NCBI RefSeq assembly: GCF_017515565.1
Contig: NZ_JAFWFN010000073.1
Span: forward strand, 1-64,000
DNA from: Halomonas sp.
GTDB taxonomy: Bacteria > Pseudomonadota > Gammaproteobacteria > Pseudomonadales > Halomonadaceae
Direction: 5' to 3'
DNA length: 64,000 bases
The first letter of the stretch is position 1. Each line of letters starts with the position of its first letter. A model generated the notes under the pieces. The model saw only the letters and a program-made list of their open reading frames with translations. It had not been told where the DNA came from and searched no databases. This document shows positions 17,716-28,257 of this stretch, in pieces. The position numbers and the translations under genes were made by a program.

Positions 17716-19332
17716 ATGCGTTTACTAGATAATATGACGTTAAGAACGAGCTGGACGCTGGTGCTACTCTCCTTCTTACTTATGCTGCTTGTGCTTAGCG
17801 GCACAGGGCTTTATGCCGTCAACCACAGCCAACAAAGCCTTGAGCAGCTCACTAATGTCAATGTTAACCAGCAGTCTAGTCTCAACCGAACTAACTCTAC
17901 GCTACAAGGCGCACGCCTTGGCATGGCAAGACTCTATGAAGAGTTAGTTGAGCCGCAAACAGCCCTTAGCGCTGAGGAGAGACAACAGCGCGCTGCTGAG
18001 CTGCGTGGCTCGCTCAACACGGCCCAAGAAGTGTTTTCGAACTTTCTTAATCTCCCCGCCAACCCTGCCCACGAGGCGGTCATTTCGCCTATCGCCGTAA
18101 GCTTCGATGCGTTGCTGGAAGAGCACCTTTTACGGCAAGTAACTGCACTGCAGCAGGGCGATGCAGATTCTTACCGCGAACAGCGTGATGCCGCTTACCA
18201 GGCTTATACCGCTTTCTATCAAGATGCCATCGGCTTTTTTCATCGGGTAGAGGAAGAAGGTAACGAACGGCTGACTAATTTTGACTCGGTTATCAGTCTT
18301 TCCACTATTACCATCATCACCGTCTTCATCATCGCGCTGATGGTTACCGTGGTGGTTTATTGGGGTGTAGGCGCTAACTTAATACGACCGATGCACCGCA
18401 TTACCGAGCACTTTCAAAGCATGGCGGAAGGCGACCTTTCAAGAGACGTGGAAACCCGTGGTCGAAATGAAATCGGCGCGCTTTTCGCTTCTCTACGTCA
18501 TATGCAACAAAGCTTGCTCGGCACCGTGGCCACCGTTCGGGAAAGCAGTAGTGAGGTCTTTACCAGCGCCCAGGAAATTGCCAAAAGTAACCAAGACCTT
18601 GCCGCACGCACCGAGCGCCAGTCCGCCTCTTTAACGCAAACCGCATCCAGCATTGAGGAAATGACCTCGACAATGGAGCGCAATAGCGAGAACACGACCC
18701 AAGCAAGGCAAGTCGCTCGTGAAGCGGCAAACAGTGCGGATCAAGGCGGCAGTGTGGTCAATGAGGTCATTAGCCATATGCACAACATCCGCGAAAGCTC
18801 GCAGAAAATCACCGATATCATCAAGCTAATTGACTCCATTGCATTCCAGACCAATATTCTCGCGCTCAATGCGTCAGTAGAAGCGGCACGCGCCGGGGAG
18901 CATGGCCGCGGCTTTGCCGTCGTAGCCAGCGAAGTGCGCCAACTAGCTACCCGCAGCGCTAGTGCCTCAACGGAGATTCGCAAGCTGATCGAAACATCGG
19001 TCAACATGGTAGAAGCCGGCACGCAACAAGCGGATAAAGCAGGCGAAACCATGGCGCAAATCATGGCCTCGGTGACCCAGGTCACCACGTTAATGGATGA
19101 GATATCGGTCGCAACCGAAGAGCAACGCGCGGGGATTCGAGAAGTGAATATCGCCGCCAACGATATGGAGCAAACCACTCAGCAAAATGCGGCGATGGTC
19201 GAACAAGCCAGCACGGCCGCCGTCGAGCTTCAGCACGAGGCCGAGCGCCTAACGTCTATTGTCGCTCGATTTAAGCTGAGTGAAGAAACAGCGCTGCTCT
19301 CAACGACGCCGCTAGCCATACCCTCTCACTAA
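17716..19332 (+). CDS. Methyl-accepting chemotaxis protein
   Basis: 538 residues from the ATG giving MRLLDNMTLRTSW, with AGGAA five bases upstream; 12 further codons upstream are open but lack this site. Layout: TM1 (~10-35), a periplasmic domain of about 160 residues with the helical pattern of a four-helix bundle, TM2 (~200-225), HAMP (~226-280), then the signalling domain. The signalling tip NILALNASVEAARAGEHGRG is intact. The C-terminal CheR-tethering pentapeptide is absent. It follows the urate permease, so attraction to purines or a breakdown product is possible; the ligand is unknown. Confidence 0.93.
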   Translation: MRLLDNMTLRTSWTLVLLSFLLMLLVLSGTGLYAVNHSQQSLEQLTNVNVNQQSSLNRTNSTLQGARLGMARLYEELVEPQTALSAEERQQRAAELRGSLNTAQEVFSNFLNLPANPAHEAVISPIAVSFDALLEEHLLRQVTALQQGDADSYREQRDAAYQAYTAFYQDAIGFFHRVEEEGNERLTNFDSVISLSTITIITVFIIALMVTVVVYWGVGANLIRPMHRITEHFQSMAEGDLSRDVETRGRNEIGALFASLRHMQQSLLGTVATVRESSSEVFTSAQEIAKSNQDLAARTERQSASLTQTASSIEEMTSTMERNSENTTQARQVAREAANSADQGGSVVNEVISHMHNIRESSQKITDIIKLIDSIAFQTNILALNASVEAARAGEHGRGFAVVASEVRQLATRSASASTEIRKLIETSVNMVEAGTQQADKAGETMAQIMASVTQVTTLMDEISVATEEQRAGIREVNIAANDMEQTTQQNAAMVEQASTAAVELQHEAERLTSIVARFKLSEETALLSTTPLAIPSH

Positions 19333-19381
19333 CCAACCCCATTAACGACGTGCTAAAAGCACATCACCACTACCACTAAAG

Positions 19382-19413
19382 AAAAAGCCACGTGAGCGAT
19401 CACGTGGCTTCAT
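19382..19413. terminator. Terminator after the chemoreceptor gene
   Basis: AGCCACGTG (19386-19394) and CACGTGGCT (19401-19409) form a perfect 9-bp stem with a six-base loop. AAAAA precedes it and TTCATT follows it. Confidence 0.8.
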
Positions 19414-19441
19414 TAAAACTAAACATCTGGAGCAAGTCAGC

Positions 19442-19960
19442 ATGATCCTGGGTCTTACATTGCTATATGTGGGCGCTGTTTTGTTTATAAATGGTATCTG
19501 GCTCCTGGGGAAAATCAGTAACCACGAAGTATCCATCATCAACGTACTGGTGGGCTTGCTCAGCTTTATTATCGCCACGCACTTAATTTTCAAAGACCCT
19601 AGCAATACGATTGAGGTTAGCGCAGGGGCTTTTACGCTACTTTTTTCAATCACTTACCTTTGGGTAGGTGCCAATCAGTGGTTAAAATCTGATGGAAGGG
19701 GGTTAGGCTGGTTCTGTCTTTTTGTCAGCATTACCGCTGCGGTTATTGGCGTGCACTCAATTTCCGGCTACGCGACAAGTTTCAAACTATGGAATTCGGT
19801 TAACTGGTTTGCATGGTCGCTTTTATGGCTCAGCTTCTTCTACCTGTTAGCGCTGGCCAAACCCATTCAACGACCCGTAGCAGCCTATACCATTCTCTGC
19901 GCAATTTTTACCGGCTGGATTCCAGGCGTAATGATTTTGCTCGGGATGATTAGCACTTAA
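19442..19960 (+). CDS. AmiS/UreI-family urea/amide channel
   Basis: 172 residues, nearly all hydrophobic, with six predicted membrane segments. The start MILGLTLLYVGAVLFINGIW, the internal YLWVGANQW and the closing FTGWIPGVMILLG are typical of the AmiS/UreI family (acid-gated urea channel UreI, amide transporter AmiS). It should conduct urea or short amides across the inner membrane. AllA in the same cluster releases urea, which gives a plausible substrate. GGAG lies upstream of the ATG. The last 11 bases overlap the end of the convergent lipoprotein gene. Confidence 0.85.
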   Translation: MILGLTLLYVGAVLFINGIWLLGKISNHEVSIINVLVGLLSFIIATHLIFKDPSNTIEVSAGAFTLLFSITYLWVGANQWLKSDGRGLGWFCLFVSITAAVIGVHSISGYATSFKLWNSVNWFAWSLLWLSFFYLLALAKPIQRPVAAYTILCAIFTGWIPGVMILLGMIST

Positions 19961-20309
19961 GGCAGCCATCAACGTCCACTCGCGTGAGGATTAGCCGTCG
20001 CCCTTCATTTGGTGAGAAGTGAAACTGGCCTTCTACCTCCACGGTTTCACCTAAATACGGCGCTATTTTCTGGTGGGGGAATATCTCAACTCGATTGAGA
20101 GCTTCGTCTTCAATCCAGTAATGGAGAGGGTCGTTAAAGTGCCGCACTACGCCCTGGGTAACGATTTGTTTTTCGTCGAAGGCAGCAGGGTTATTCGCCA
20201 GGATAGTCAGTGGCACCTCCACGGGTTGTTGCCCGCGACATCCACTAATGAGCGTTGCCATCAGCAGCGTGATTGCCGTAAAGCCTATGTATTTTTGGAG
20301 TGACCTCAT
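19950..20309 (-). CDS. Small predicted lipoprotein, unknown function
   Basis: 119 residues. A clear lipoprotein signal peptide (charged MRSLQKY, hydrophobic core, lipobox LISGC with Cys near residue 24) predicts membrane anchoring on the outer face. The mature part has alternating short strands (QIVTQGVVRHF, HYWIEDEALNRVEIFP, ETVEVEGQFHF, RRLILTRVDV) that could be an OB-fold-like barrel; this is an impression from the pattern only. It ends GCLKC, a CxxxC-like tail. GGGAG lies seven bases before the start. No family was recognised with confidence. Confidence 0.75.
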   Translation of the reverse strand: MRSLQKYIGFTAITLLMATLISGCRGQQPVEVPLTILANNPAAFDEKQIVTQGVVRHFNDPLHYWIEDEALNRVEIFPHQKIAPYLGETVEVEGQFHFSPNEGRRLILTRVDVDGCLKC

Positions 20310-20478
20310 TGCGTTGCTCCCTTTGAGTATTGGCTGTTATTTAGGCTCTATGGCGTTTGCCATGGGCAGTTTCGCATGCGTGCAGAGCACCCGCCATTCC
20401 GAACATTTCTTATACACTCTTTATATACCTTAATGCTCGCGGTAATGTATCCATTCAACTTCTGCCTTGGGGTGCCTG

Positions 20479-22494
20479 ATGCTGTCTGTTCATCACCGCA
20501 GCTTGCTGTATCGAGTAAGCCTGAGCACTTTGTTATGGCTGCTGGCAACGGGGTTTGCCTGGGGATCGCCGTCAGAGCGCCCCGCTGACCGCACCCTGAT
20601 CATTCAGTTCGACCCTACCACGCGCTCGCTACAAGGTGAGCTACACCAACCTCTCTCAACGGAAAGCCACTTTCGCTTGCTAGAGGGCCTAACGGTCACC
20701 TCAGCGCAGCGCGGCGATGAAGAACTGACCGTAGTGAAAGATGCTGAGGGGCGCTGGCATCTACCGCTCGATACTAATGAGACAGACAGCAATACGCCCA
20801 TCACGCTGCGCTGGGAGGGTACGCTGCCACAGGCCAATAACGGCAGCCGTCACCAAGTATCAGCCGAAGGTAGCTTGCTGCCCACCCGCGCGGGCTGGTA
20901 CCCACACCTTAGCGACTCAGCCATGCCCCTATGGCTAACCGTTAGCGTGCCAGACGGGCAGCTCGCCGTTGCCACCGGCTCGCTGGTAGAGGAACAGCAC
21001 ACCCGTAGCACCACCTATGTGGCGCGTTTCTATCATCCGAACACCCGTGAGGTAGAGATTGCCACCGGCCCCTGGCGGCTTCGCCAGCGTGAGGTTGAAG
21101 GCGTGCAGCTGCGCACGCTCTTTCCCGAGGCGCTGGATGCCGCCTTTGGGGAGACGTACTTACAGCACGCCGCCGAACAGTTGGCGCGCTTTCAAGCACG
21201 CCTGGGGCCGCTGCCCTATAAAAGCTTTTCCATCGCCGCGTCTCCCGCGCCTATAGGTCTCGCCTTTCCTGGTTTTACGCTGCTGGGCGAGCGGGTTATC
21301 CCCTTGCCCTTTATTCCTGATACCTCGCTGCCTCACGAACTGATGCACGCTTGGTGGGGGGCGGGGGTGAAGGTCGACTACCCCAGCGGCAACTGGGCCG
21401 AGGCGCTGACCACGTACCTTGCAGATTACGCCTTGGCGGAGCAACGTGGTGACGATGAAACCGTGCGGCGACGTTGGCTTGCTGACCTAGCCGCCCTCCC
21501 CATCAGCCAGGAGGTTGCTTTGGTGGATTTTCGCGGAGGCCCCGACCCCGCTGGCCGCCTTATCGGCTACCAGCACGGCGCGATGCTCTTCCACATGCTG
21601 CGCCAGCGCATCGGCGACGAGGCGTTTGACCACGGCTTACGTCGCCTCGCCGATGAGTGGATGCACCGCCCTGCGGATTGGCAGGCATTAATGGACGCTT
21701 TCAGCATGGCCGCGGGCGAGTCACAGGAGGCCTTTTTGACGCCCTGGCTTACCCGCCCAGGCCGCCCCTCGCTGCACGTAGAAACCGTACAAACCCGCCC
21801 CCATGGCGACGGCTACCAGATCAACGGCACGCTTATTCAGCGCGGCCAGCATGCGCCTTGGCCGCTGGAGATCCCGCTGGTGGTAAACACCGAAGAGGGG
21901 CCCGTTAACGTGCGTCAACCTATGCACGACACACACCAAACCTTCGAGCTGCATCTGGCATCTCGTCCCCTATCGCTTGAAGTAGACCCAGGGGCCGACC
22001 TGCTGCGCCACCCTGGCCCAACCCCCGCTATCCTGCGCCAGCTGATGCTCGACCCAACCACACGGGTGCTGGCTCTAGATGACGCCCTCTTCCCCTTGGC
22101 GCGGCAGGTGTTAGGGCGCGACGCCGAAGCGCTTACGACGCCGGTTAACCTGCAGGACGAGACGCAGCCACCGCTGTTAGTGATTGGCACTACCGAAGCA
22201 GTGAATGGCTGGTATCAGCGCAACGCGCTGCACGCGCCGCCACAGCCATTGGAAACAGCGGGAGACGCACGCTTTTGGATGGCGCCCGGAACGCCCATCG
22301 GCTTGCTGAGCGGCAACGATGCCGCGGCCATCCGCCAACTTGCCGCCTCGCTTCGTCATCACGGCCAGCAAAGTTATATTGTCCAAGGACAGGTCGTCCA
22401 AGGACAAAGCGGTGAGACCGTTCAGACAGGTGTCTGGCCAACCGAAGAGTCCCCGCTCAACGTGACGTTCACCGCAAGCGATTTCCAAGAGTAG
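20479..22494 (+). CDS. Secreted M1-like metallopeptidase
   Basis: 671 residues from the ATG at 20479; a TTG four codons upstream is less likely. A signal peptide ending near AWGS predicts export. A zinc-binding motif HELMH (residues 286-290 from this start) is followed by WAEALTTYLADY, whose Glu would be the third ligand. The histidine-to-glutamate spacing is one residue shorter than in classical M1 aminopeptidases. The C-terminal ~200 residues are beta-rich, then alpha/beta, and resemble no domain I can name. It lies 11 bases before the ADP-ribosylglycohydrolase homologue, so the two probably form an operon. The substrate is unknown. Confidence 0.75.
   Translation: MLSVHHRSLLYRVSLSTLLWLLATGFAWGSPSERPADRTLIIQFDPTTRSLQGELHQPLSTESHFRLLEGLTVTSAQRGDEELTVVKDAEGRWHLPLDTNETDSNTPITLRWEGTLPQANNGSRHQVSAEGSLLPTRAGWYPHLSDSAMPLWLTVSVPDGQLAVATGSLVEEQHTRSTTYVARFYHPNTREVEIATGPWRLRQREVEGVQLRTLFPEALDAAFGETYLQHAAEQLARFQARLGPLPYKSFSIAASPAPIGLAFPGFTLLGERVIPLPFIPDTSLPHELMHAWWGAGVKVDYPSGNWAEALTTYLADYALAEQRGDDETVRRRWLADLAALPISQEVALVDFRGGPDPAGRLIGYQHGAMLFHMLRQRIGDEAFDHGLRRLADEWMHRPADWQALMDAFSMAAGESQEAFLTPWLTRPGRPSLHVETVQTRPHGDGYQINGTLIQRGQHAPWPLEIPLVVNTEEGPVNVRQPMHDTHQTFELHLASRPLSLEVDPGADLLRHPGPTPAILRQLMLDPTTRVLALDDALFPLARQVLGRDAEALTTPVNLQDETQPPLLVIGTTEAVNGWYQRNALHAPPQPLETAGDARFWMAPGTPIGLLSGNDAAAIRQLAASLRHHGQQSYIVQGQVVQGQSGETVQTGVWPTEESPLNVTFTASDFQE
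22381..22410. repeat. 15-bp tandem repeat near the 3' end of the peptidase gene
   Basis: GTCCAAGGACAGGTC followed by GTCCAAGGACAAAGC; it encodes VQGQVVQGQS about 30 residues before the C-terminus. Confidence 0.75.
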
Positions 22495-22505
22495 AGAAGA
22501 CGACC

Positions 22506-23585
22506 ATGACCCACACTGTGCCAGCAAGAGCGACCGCCGCGCTTAAAAACCTGTTTATTGGCGATGCACTGGCGATGCCTGTGCACTGGTTCTACAACGT
22601 TCACGACATCGACCGCGCGTTTCCTGAAGGCATCAACACCTTCGAGGCGCCGCCTGCGTTCCACCCTTCATCGATTATGTCGATGCACTCCACCAGCGGC
22701 GGCGGCCGCAAGCGTGCAGGCAACCAATCGCCTGAGGTTGTCGGCGATGTCATTCTGAAAGGTAAGCAGGCCTACTGGAATCGACCCAACGTGCACTACC
22801 ACCAGGGCATGCAGCCCGGTGATAACACGCTCAACGCCCACTGCACGTTAACCCTGATGCGCACCATGGCAGGGCCAGGTCAACATTATGATAGCGATGC
22901 CTTCTTGAAGGCTTATATCGCGCTAATGACGGCAGACACGCCCGCTCACCCGGATACCTATGCGGAATCTTATCATCGTGGTTTTTTTGCCAATCTTGAA
23001 AAGGGGTTACCGCCCAGACAGTGTGGCGCAGTGACTCACGATACGCCTTCGATCGGTGGCTTGGTGACCATTGCGCCACTGGCGATTGGCGAACGCCTGA
23101 AGGGCACGTCACTCGCGGATACCCGCAAGCTCTGCCGTCAGCACCTGGCCCTGACCCACCCGGACAGCTTTTTAGCGGATGTGTGTGATGCTTATGTGGA
23201 GCTGATCGACAGCCTGTTGTTTAGAGACGATGACGACGCGGTAGAAGACACCCTGCTTAAGGCCACCCGTGGCCTCTCAAAGCGTGACCTAACAAAGCTG
23301 GTTGAAAGCCAATACACCGAACGCGAGGTGGTAGGCAGCGTTTTATCCACCGCCTGTTACATTACTGACGCCTGGCCTGCGGTGCTCTACTTGGCATGCA
23401 AACACCATAAGACCCCGTTAAAAGCCTTACAGGTCAACGCCGAAGTAGGCGGTGACAACGTTCATCGGGGGGCGGTGTTAGGGGTGTTGCTGGGGTTGAT
23501 CAACGGCGAGGCGGACGAAAACTTATTTGCCCGGTTAACCGAACACGCGTCGATTAACCGGGCCATTGAGGGTCTGGTTGGCTAA
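22506..23585 (+). CDS. ADP-ribosylglycohydrolase-family protein with altered active site
   Basis: 359 residues, a helical ADP-ribosylglycohydrolase (DraG/ARH) fold. The N-terminal ALKNLFIGDALAMPVHWFY and the C-terminal EVGGDNVHRGAVLGVLLG align with family landmarks. In canonical enzymes the second motif reads like GGDTDT and the first cluster has TDDT. Here they read GGDNVH and GDNTLNA, so several metal-binding aspartates appear changed. The enzyme may therefore act on something other than ADP-ribose, or have a different metal site. It follows the peptidase by 11 bases and converges with ovoA (16-base gap). Confidence 0.8.
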   Translation: MTHTVPARATAALKNLFIGDALAMPVHWFYNVHDIDRAFPEGINTFEAPPAFHPSSIMSMHSTSGGGRKRAGNQSPEVVGDVILKGKQAYWNRPNVHYHQGMQPGDNTLNAHCTLTLMRTMAGPGQHYDSDAFLKAYIALMTADTPAHPDTYAESYHRGFFANLEKGLPPRQCGAVTHDTPSIGGLVTIAPLAIGERLKGTSLADTRKLCRQHLALTHPDSFLADVCDAYVELIDSLLFRDDDDAVEDTLLKATRGLSKRDLTKLVESQYTEREVVGSVLSTACYITDAWPAVLYLACKHHKTPLKALQVNAEVGGDNVHRGAVLGVLLGLINGEADENLFARLTEHASINRAIEGLVG

Positions 23586-23601
23586 AAGCCCATCAGATGC
23601 T

Positions 23602-25749
23602 TTAAGAGCGCCGCTCCCACAGGGTGACTTCCGAGAGGCTATGCTGATATTTATGCATGGTCTCGCGGATCACAAAAGGCACTCTTTCAGGCTCGCTGAT
23701 CATCCGGAAGTGAGGTTTCAGCAGTTCCTTTAAGCCGTCCAGGGTAGTGACATTCTCCCCATCTCGCTTGAACCCACCAATCCACTCCTCCTTCGGCGTG
23801 TACTCTTCCAGCCACGTATAAGGCGAGGCAATCATCAAAATGCCGCCAGCGTTGATGCGCTCGTGAATGGTCTGCAAAAACTGTGACGGTTTGTAGAGCC
23901 GGTCAATGAGGTTGGCGGCCAGCACTAGGTCATACTGGCTGAACTGCGGCTTGAGATTGCAGGCATCGCCCTGGTGGAAGCTCACCCGGCTCGCCACATC
24001 TTCCAGCCCCAGGCTCGCCAAGGTGCGCTCCTGATAGCTGACCAGCTCGCCCTCTTCTACACGGGTATAGCGCAGCACTTTCTGCTCAGCCATTTCCACG
24101 CCTTGGCGAATAAAGTTGGCCGAGAAATCTACCCCGTCAACGTGCTCAAACTCACGGGCCAGCTCAAAGCTGGAACGCCCGCTGGCACAACCCAAGTCCA
24201 GGGCACGCTTCTTCTGCTTGCCCGCCACGCTTGCCAGCGCCCGGTTGGATAATGCCTGCGGGAAGTTAGCAACACCAAACCACTCGTCGCCGTAATGGAA
24301 TTCCGCGTACTCGGCCATGCGGGCATCGCTTTCGTAATAGGCGCTGGGCATTTTGACTTCGGCATCCGACACCACATAGCGGAAGCCCGCATGCTGGAAG
24401 AAATGACGCCGAAACGCATAGCGGGCGCTAAGGCGTGTTTCGTTGCCACAGGAAATCCAGGAACCGCCCTTGATCAGATTATGCTGGTTATCAAAGGTCG
24501 GCGTGGTGAAGTCATCGTATAGCGGATGCACGTCAAACCCTGGGAACGGATAGGTCGGCGTTTCCACCCACTGCCAAACGTTGCCCACCACATCAAACCA
24601 CTGGCCGTGCTGGAAGCGGGTCACTGGGCACGAAGACGCGCCGTGATCCAGATGCAGGTTGGCGTTGGCAGGCGTATCGCTCTCAAGCTCAGAAACCCCC
24701 GCCTCTTCCACCAGACGATGCCATTCATCTTCTGTCGGCATGCGCACCGACTGACCGGTCTGCTCGCTCTTCCAGTTACAGAAGGCTTTGGCCTCGTGGA
24801 AGTTGACCTCCACCGGCCAGTCCCAAGGCATTTCGACCTCTTCGGTCATCAAGCGCAGAAACCACTCGTTTTTCCACACCCAGAAAGTCGGGTGCGTTGC
24901 CTTGGCAAAGTTGCGCCAGCCCAGACCCTCTTCCGACCAGAACGCATCGGTCAGGTAGCCACCGGCCTCAACGAATTCTAAAAACTCACTGTTGCTGACC
25001 AGAAACTGGCTGGCCTTGAACTCTTCGACCTCGCCATGGTGATGGCCGTACTCGTTGTCCCAGCCGTAGAAAGGGTCATCGAAGGATTTACCTAACGTCA
25101 CCTCCCCTTTTGGCACTGTGATCAGGCTATTTTCCGGCGGCTCGCCGCTCACCCGATTGGGTTCCCAGTCCTTCTGGGGAGTAACCAGATGGAGCTGCTG
25201 CTGGCGAATCAGCACCGACGAGGTTTCCAAATGAATCCGCTCGTGCTCGATACCCATGACGATGGGCCAAAACGGGCTATCCCAACCCACGGGCAAAGAA
25301 AGTGGAAGCTCACGGATCAAGGAAAGCACCGCAGCACGAACCTTACCCCGATACGCCATCACTTCACTGACCGACGGCCACTCATAGTGATCATCGTTCA
25401 GGTCATCCCAGCTCATTTCATCGACGCCAATAGCGAAGATAGACTCCATATTCGGATCTATGCGCGTAGGCAGGAGTTTAGCCAGCACCAGCTTGTTGAC
25501 GAAAAACGTCGCGGTATGCCCGAGGTAGAAAATCAGCGGGTGCCTAAGCGGGATAGACTTTTGAACGTACGCTTCCTCATTCACCAGCGTTGTAAAAAGC
25601 GACTCGTAGCGGTCAAACGTCGCGGTAAAACAGGCTTCAATTTCTCGGCGTGTGGCTTCAGGGTCTTTACCCGCAAGCGTCACGGCGCGGGGGAAAAGAG
25701 CCGACGATGCCGATTCCTTTAGCCCTGCGGGGGAATTAGTGGAAGTCAT
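23602..25749 (-). CDS. ovoA: 5-histidylcysteine sulfoxide synthase / mercaptohistidine methyltransferase
   Basis: 715 residues with the three-part OvoA layout. The N-terminal DinB-like domain has the iron-binding HX3HXE motif (His169, His173, Glu175 in HERIHLE). The middle is a formylglycine-generating/sulfatase-modifying domain (~205-465, with DVVGNVWQWVETPTYPF and GGSWISCGNETRLSARY). The C-terminal SAM-dependent methyltransferase has motif I LDLGCASGRSSFELA at 517-531. OvoA joins cysteine to histidine C5 using O2 and N-methylates the later thiol, giving ovothiol, an antioxidant thiol. EgtB of ergothioneine synthesis lacks the methyltransferase, which favours OvoA. The PLP lyase OvoB is not adjacent. 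Confidence 0.9.
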   Translation of the reverse strand: MTSTNSPAGLKESASSALFPRAVTLAGKDPEATRREIEACFTATFDRYESLFTTLVNEEAYVQKSIPLRHPLIFYLGHTATFFVNKLVLAKLLPTRIDPNMESIFAIGVDEMSWDDLNDDHYEWPSVSEVMAYRGKVRAAVLSLIRELPLSLPVGWDSPFWPIVMGIEHERIHLETSSVLIRQQQLHLVTPQKDWEPNRVSGEPPENSLITVPKGEVTLGKSFDDPFYGWDNEYGHHHGEVEEFKASQFLVSNSEFLEFVEAGGYLTDAFWSEEGLGWRNFAKATHPTFWVWKNEWFLRLMTEEVEMPWDWPVEVNFHEAKAFCNWKSEQTGQSVRMPTEDEWHRLVEEAGVSELESDTPANANLHLDHGASSCPVTRFQHGQWFDVVGNVWQWVETPTYPFPGFDVHPLYDDFTTPTFDNQHNLIKGGSWISCGNETRLSARYAFRRHFFQHAGFRYVVSDAEVKMPSAYYESDARMAEYAEFHYGDEWFGVANFPQALSNRALASVAGKQKKRALDLGCASGRSSFELAREFEHVDGVDFSANFIRQGVEMAEQKVLRYTRVEEGELVSYQERTLASLGLEDVASRVSFHQGDACNLKPQFSQYDLVLAANLIDRLYKPSQFLQTIHERINAGGILMIASPYTWLEEYTPKEEWIGGFKRDGENVTTLDGLKELLKPHFRMISEPERVPFVIRETMHKYQHSLSEVTLWERRS

Positions 25750-26073
25750 AATTGTTGGCGCATTTTATCTTGAAACGACGAGGGTTCGCATAGGTAAACA
25801 TATTGAGGCATTAAAAACCAAAAACTCGTACAAAATCTACCATTAGTTGTACAAATATGAATATGCAAAAATTTACATATACTCGAAAAGCCTCGTTGGT
25901 GGGCAATTTTTTTCAAAAAAGCGCAGACTTGCTAGGTTTTCATAGCAATATCTTGTAGCAGGGGCATGGACAGGCAAAAGAGTAGGCTAAGCATTACCTG
26001 GTCGAACGCTTAACCTAATAACGTTTAACCCTAATATATAGTTATTCTAATATTTTTAACAAAAGGCTAGCTG
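25750..26073. other. AT-rich gap between ovoA and the NYN gene
   Basis: 324 bases, no gene seen. A palindrome TTGTACAA occurs at 25848-25855; it is similar to, but shorter than, the purine-cluster sites. It should contain the divergent promoters of ovoA and the NYN gene. Confidence 0.5.
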
Positions 26074-26550
26074 ATGACAAAGGTTGCTATATTTGTTGAT
26101 ATTCAAAATGTTTATTACACCGTCCGAGAAGCGTACGGCAAAAACTTTGATTACAACACGTTTTGGGCCAAGGCCACTGCTAATAGAAATGTTGTAAAAG
26201 CTTTTTGCTATGCCATTGATAGAGGTGATCAAAAACAGCGAGAGTTTCAAAACATACTCAGAGCGATCGGTTTTAATGTAAAACTGAAACCTTTTATACA
26301 GCGATCAGACGGTTCCGCTAAAGGAGATTGGGATGTAGGCATTGCGCTAGACGCCATGGAGTACGCCGAACAGGCCGATGTTATAGTTCTAGTATCAGGC
26401 GACGGTGATTTTGACCTTTTAGTCAACAAAATTCGCACTAAGTATGGTAAGAGAGTCGAGGTGTATGGCGTTCCTCAGTTTACGGCTGCCACACTAACGC
26501 ATGAGGCAAGTAAGTTTATCGCCATAGATAAAACATTTTTATTACATTAA
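26074..26550 (+). CDS. NYN-domain (LabA/DUF88-like) putative ribonuclease
   Basis: 158 residues forming a single NYN/PIN-like domain. The acidic residues expected for the metal site are present: Asp in VAIFVDIQNVYY (residues 4-15), Asp in KGDWDVGIALDAM (~86) and the pair in VSGDGDFDLLV (~109-119). Homologues are LabA-like proteins thought to cleave or bind RNA. The gene is visibly richer in A/T than its neighbours and stands alone between AT-rich gaps, suggesting late acquisition. The target RNA is unknown. Confidence 0.85.
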   Translation: MTKVAIFVDIQNVYYTVREAYGKNFDYNTFWAKATANRNVVKAFCYAIDRGDQKQREFQNILRAIGFNVKLKPFIQRSDGSAKGDWDVGIALDAMEYAEQADVIVLVSGDGDFDLLVNKIRTKYGKRVEVYGVPQFTAATLTHEASKFIAIDKTFLLH

Positions 26551-26841
26551 ATAAATAATCAGTGTATTAGCCGTAAAACATAGTCCGATTTTTCGCCGCA
26601 ACAACCGTGCCAACTTTTCACAGGGCTTTACCGTTTAATTGCCAACTGTAACGCTCTCGTCTATGTTAGTACTATAACAAGGTTGGTACTGAGAAATGCC
26701 TGATTACATTTTGCCCAGCACTGGCTTTCTCGATCATCTCTAAGTCTCTTTTTCGAAACACTACTGACTGCGGCTTAGTTCACCTGATGCGCCCAATGTT
26801 GGTGCAGTCAGTCTGGGTTAACCAGCATAGGAGAACACCGA
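26551..26841. other. Gap before the ATP-grasp gene
   Basis: 291 bases, no gene recognised. It should hold the promoter of the ATP-grasp gene. The ribosome site GGAGAA is eight bases before its ATG. Confidence 0.4.
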
Positions 26842-28149
<1,308 letters not shown>

Positions 28150-28178
28150 CGGTTTGTTAAAGCAGTACATTGTCTTAT

Positions 28179-28206
28179 GGGCGCGGCTAACAGCCGCGCC
28201 CTTTTG
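28179..28206 (+). terminator. Terminator of the ATP-grasp gene
   Basis: GGGCGCGGCT (28179-28188) and AGCCGCGCCC (28192-28201) pair perfectly around AAC and are followed by TTTTG. Confidence 0.93.
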
Positions 28207-28257
28207 TTTATGCCGGCCTGATACCTACACACGGTGATATAAAAGCCGCACCTATCA

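Noticed and set aside
25848-25855. TTGTACAA upstream of ovoA as a member of the purine operator set
   Set aside because: It is two bases shorter at its centre and next to an unrelated gene; likely chance in AT-rich DNA.
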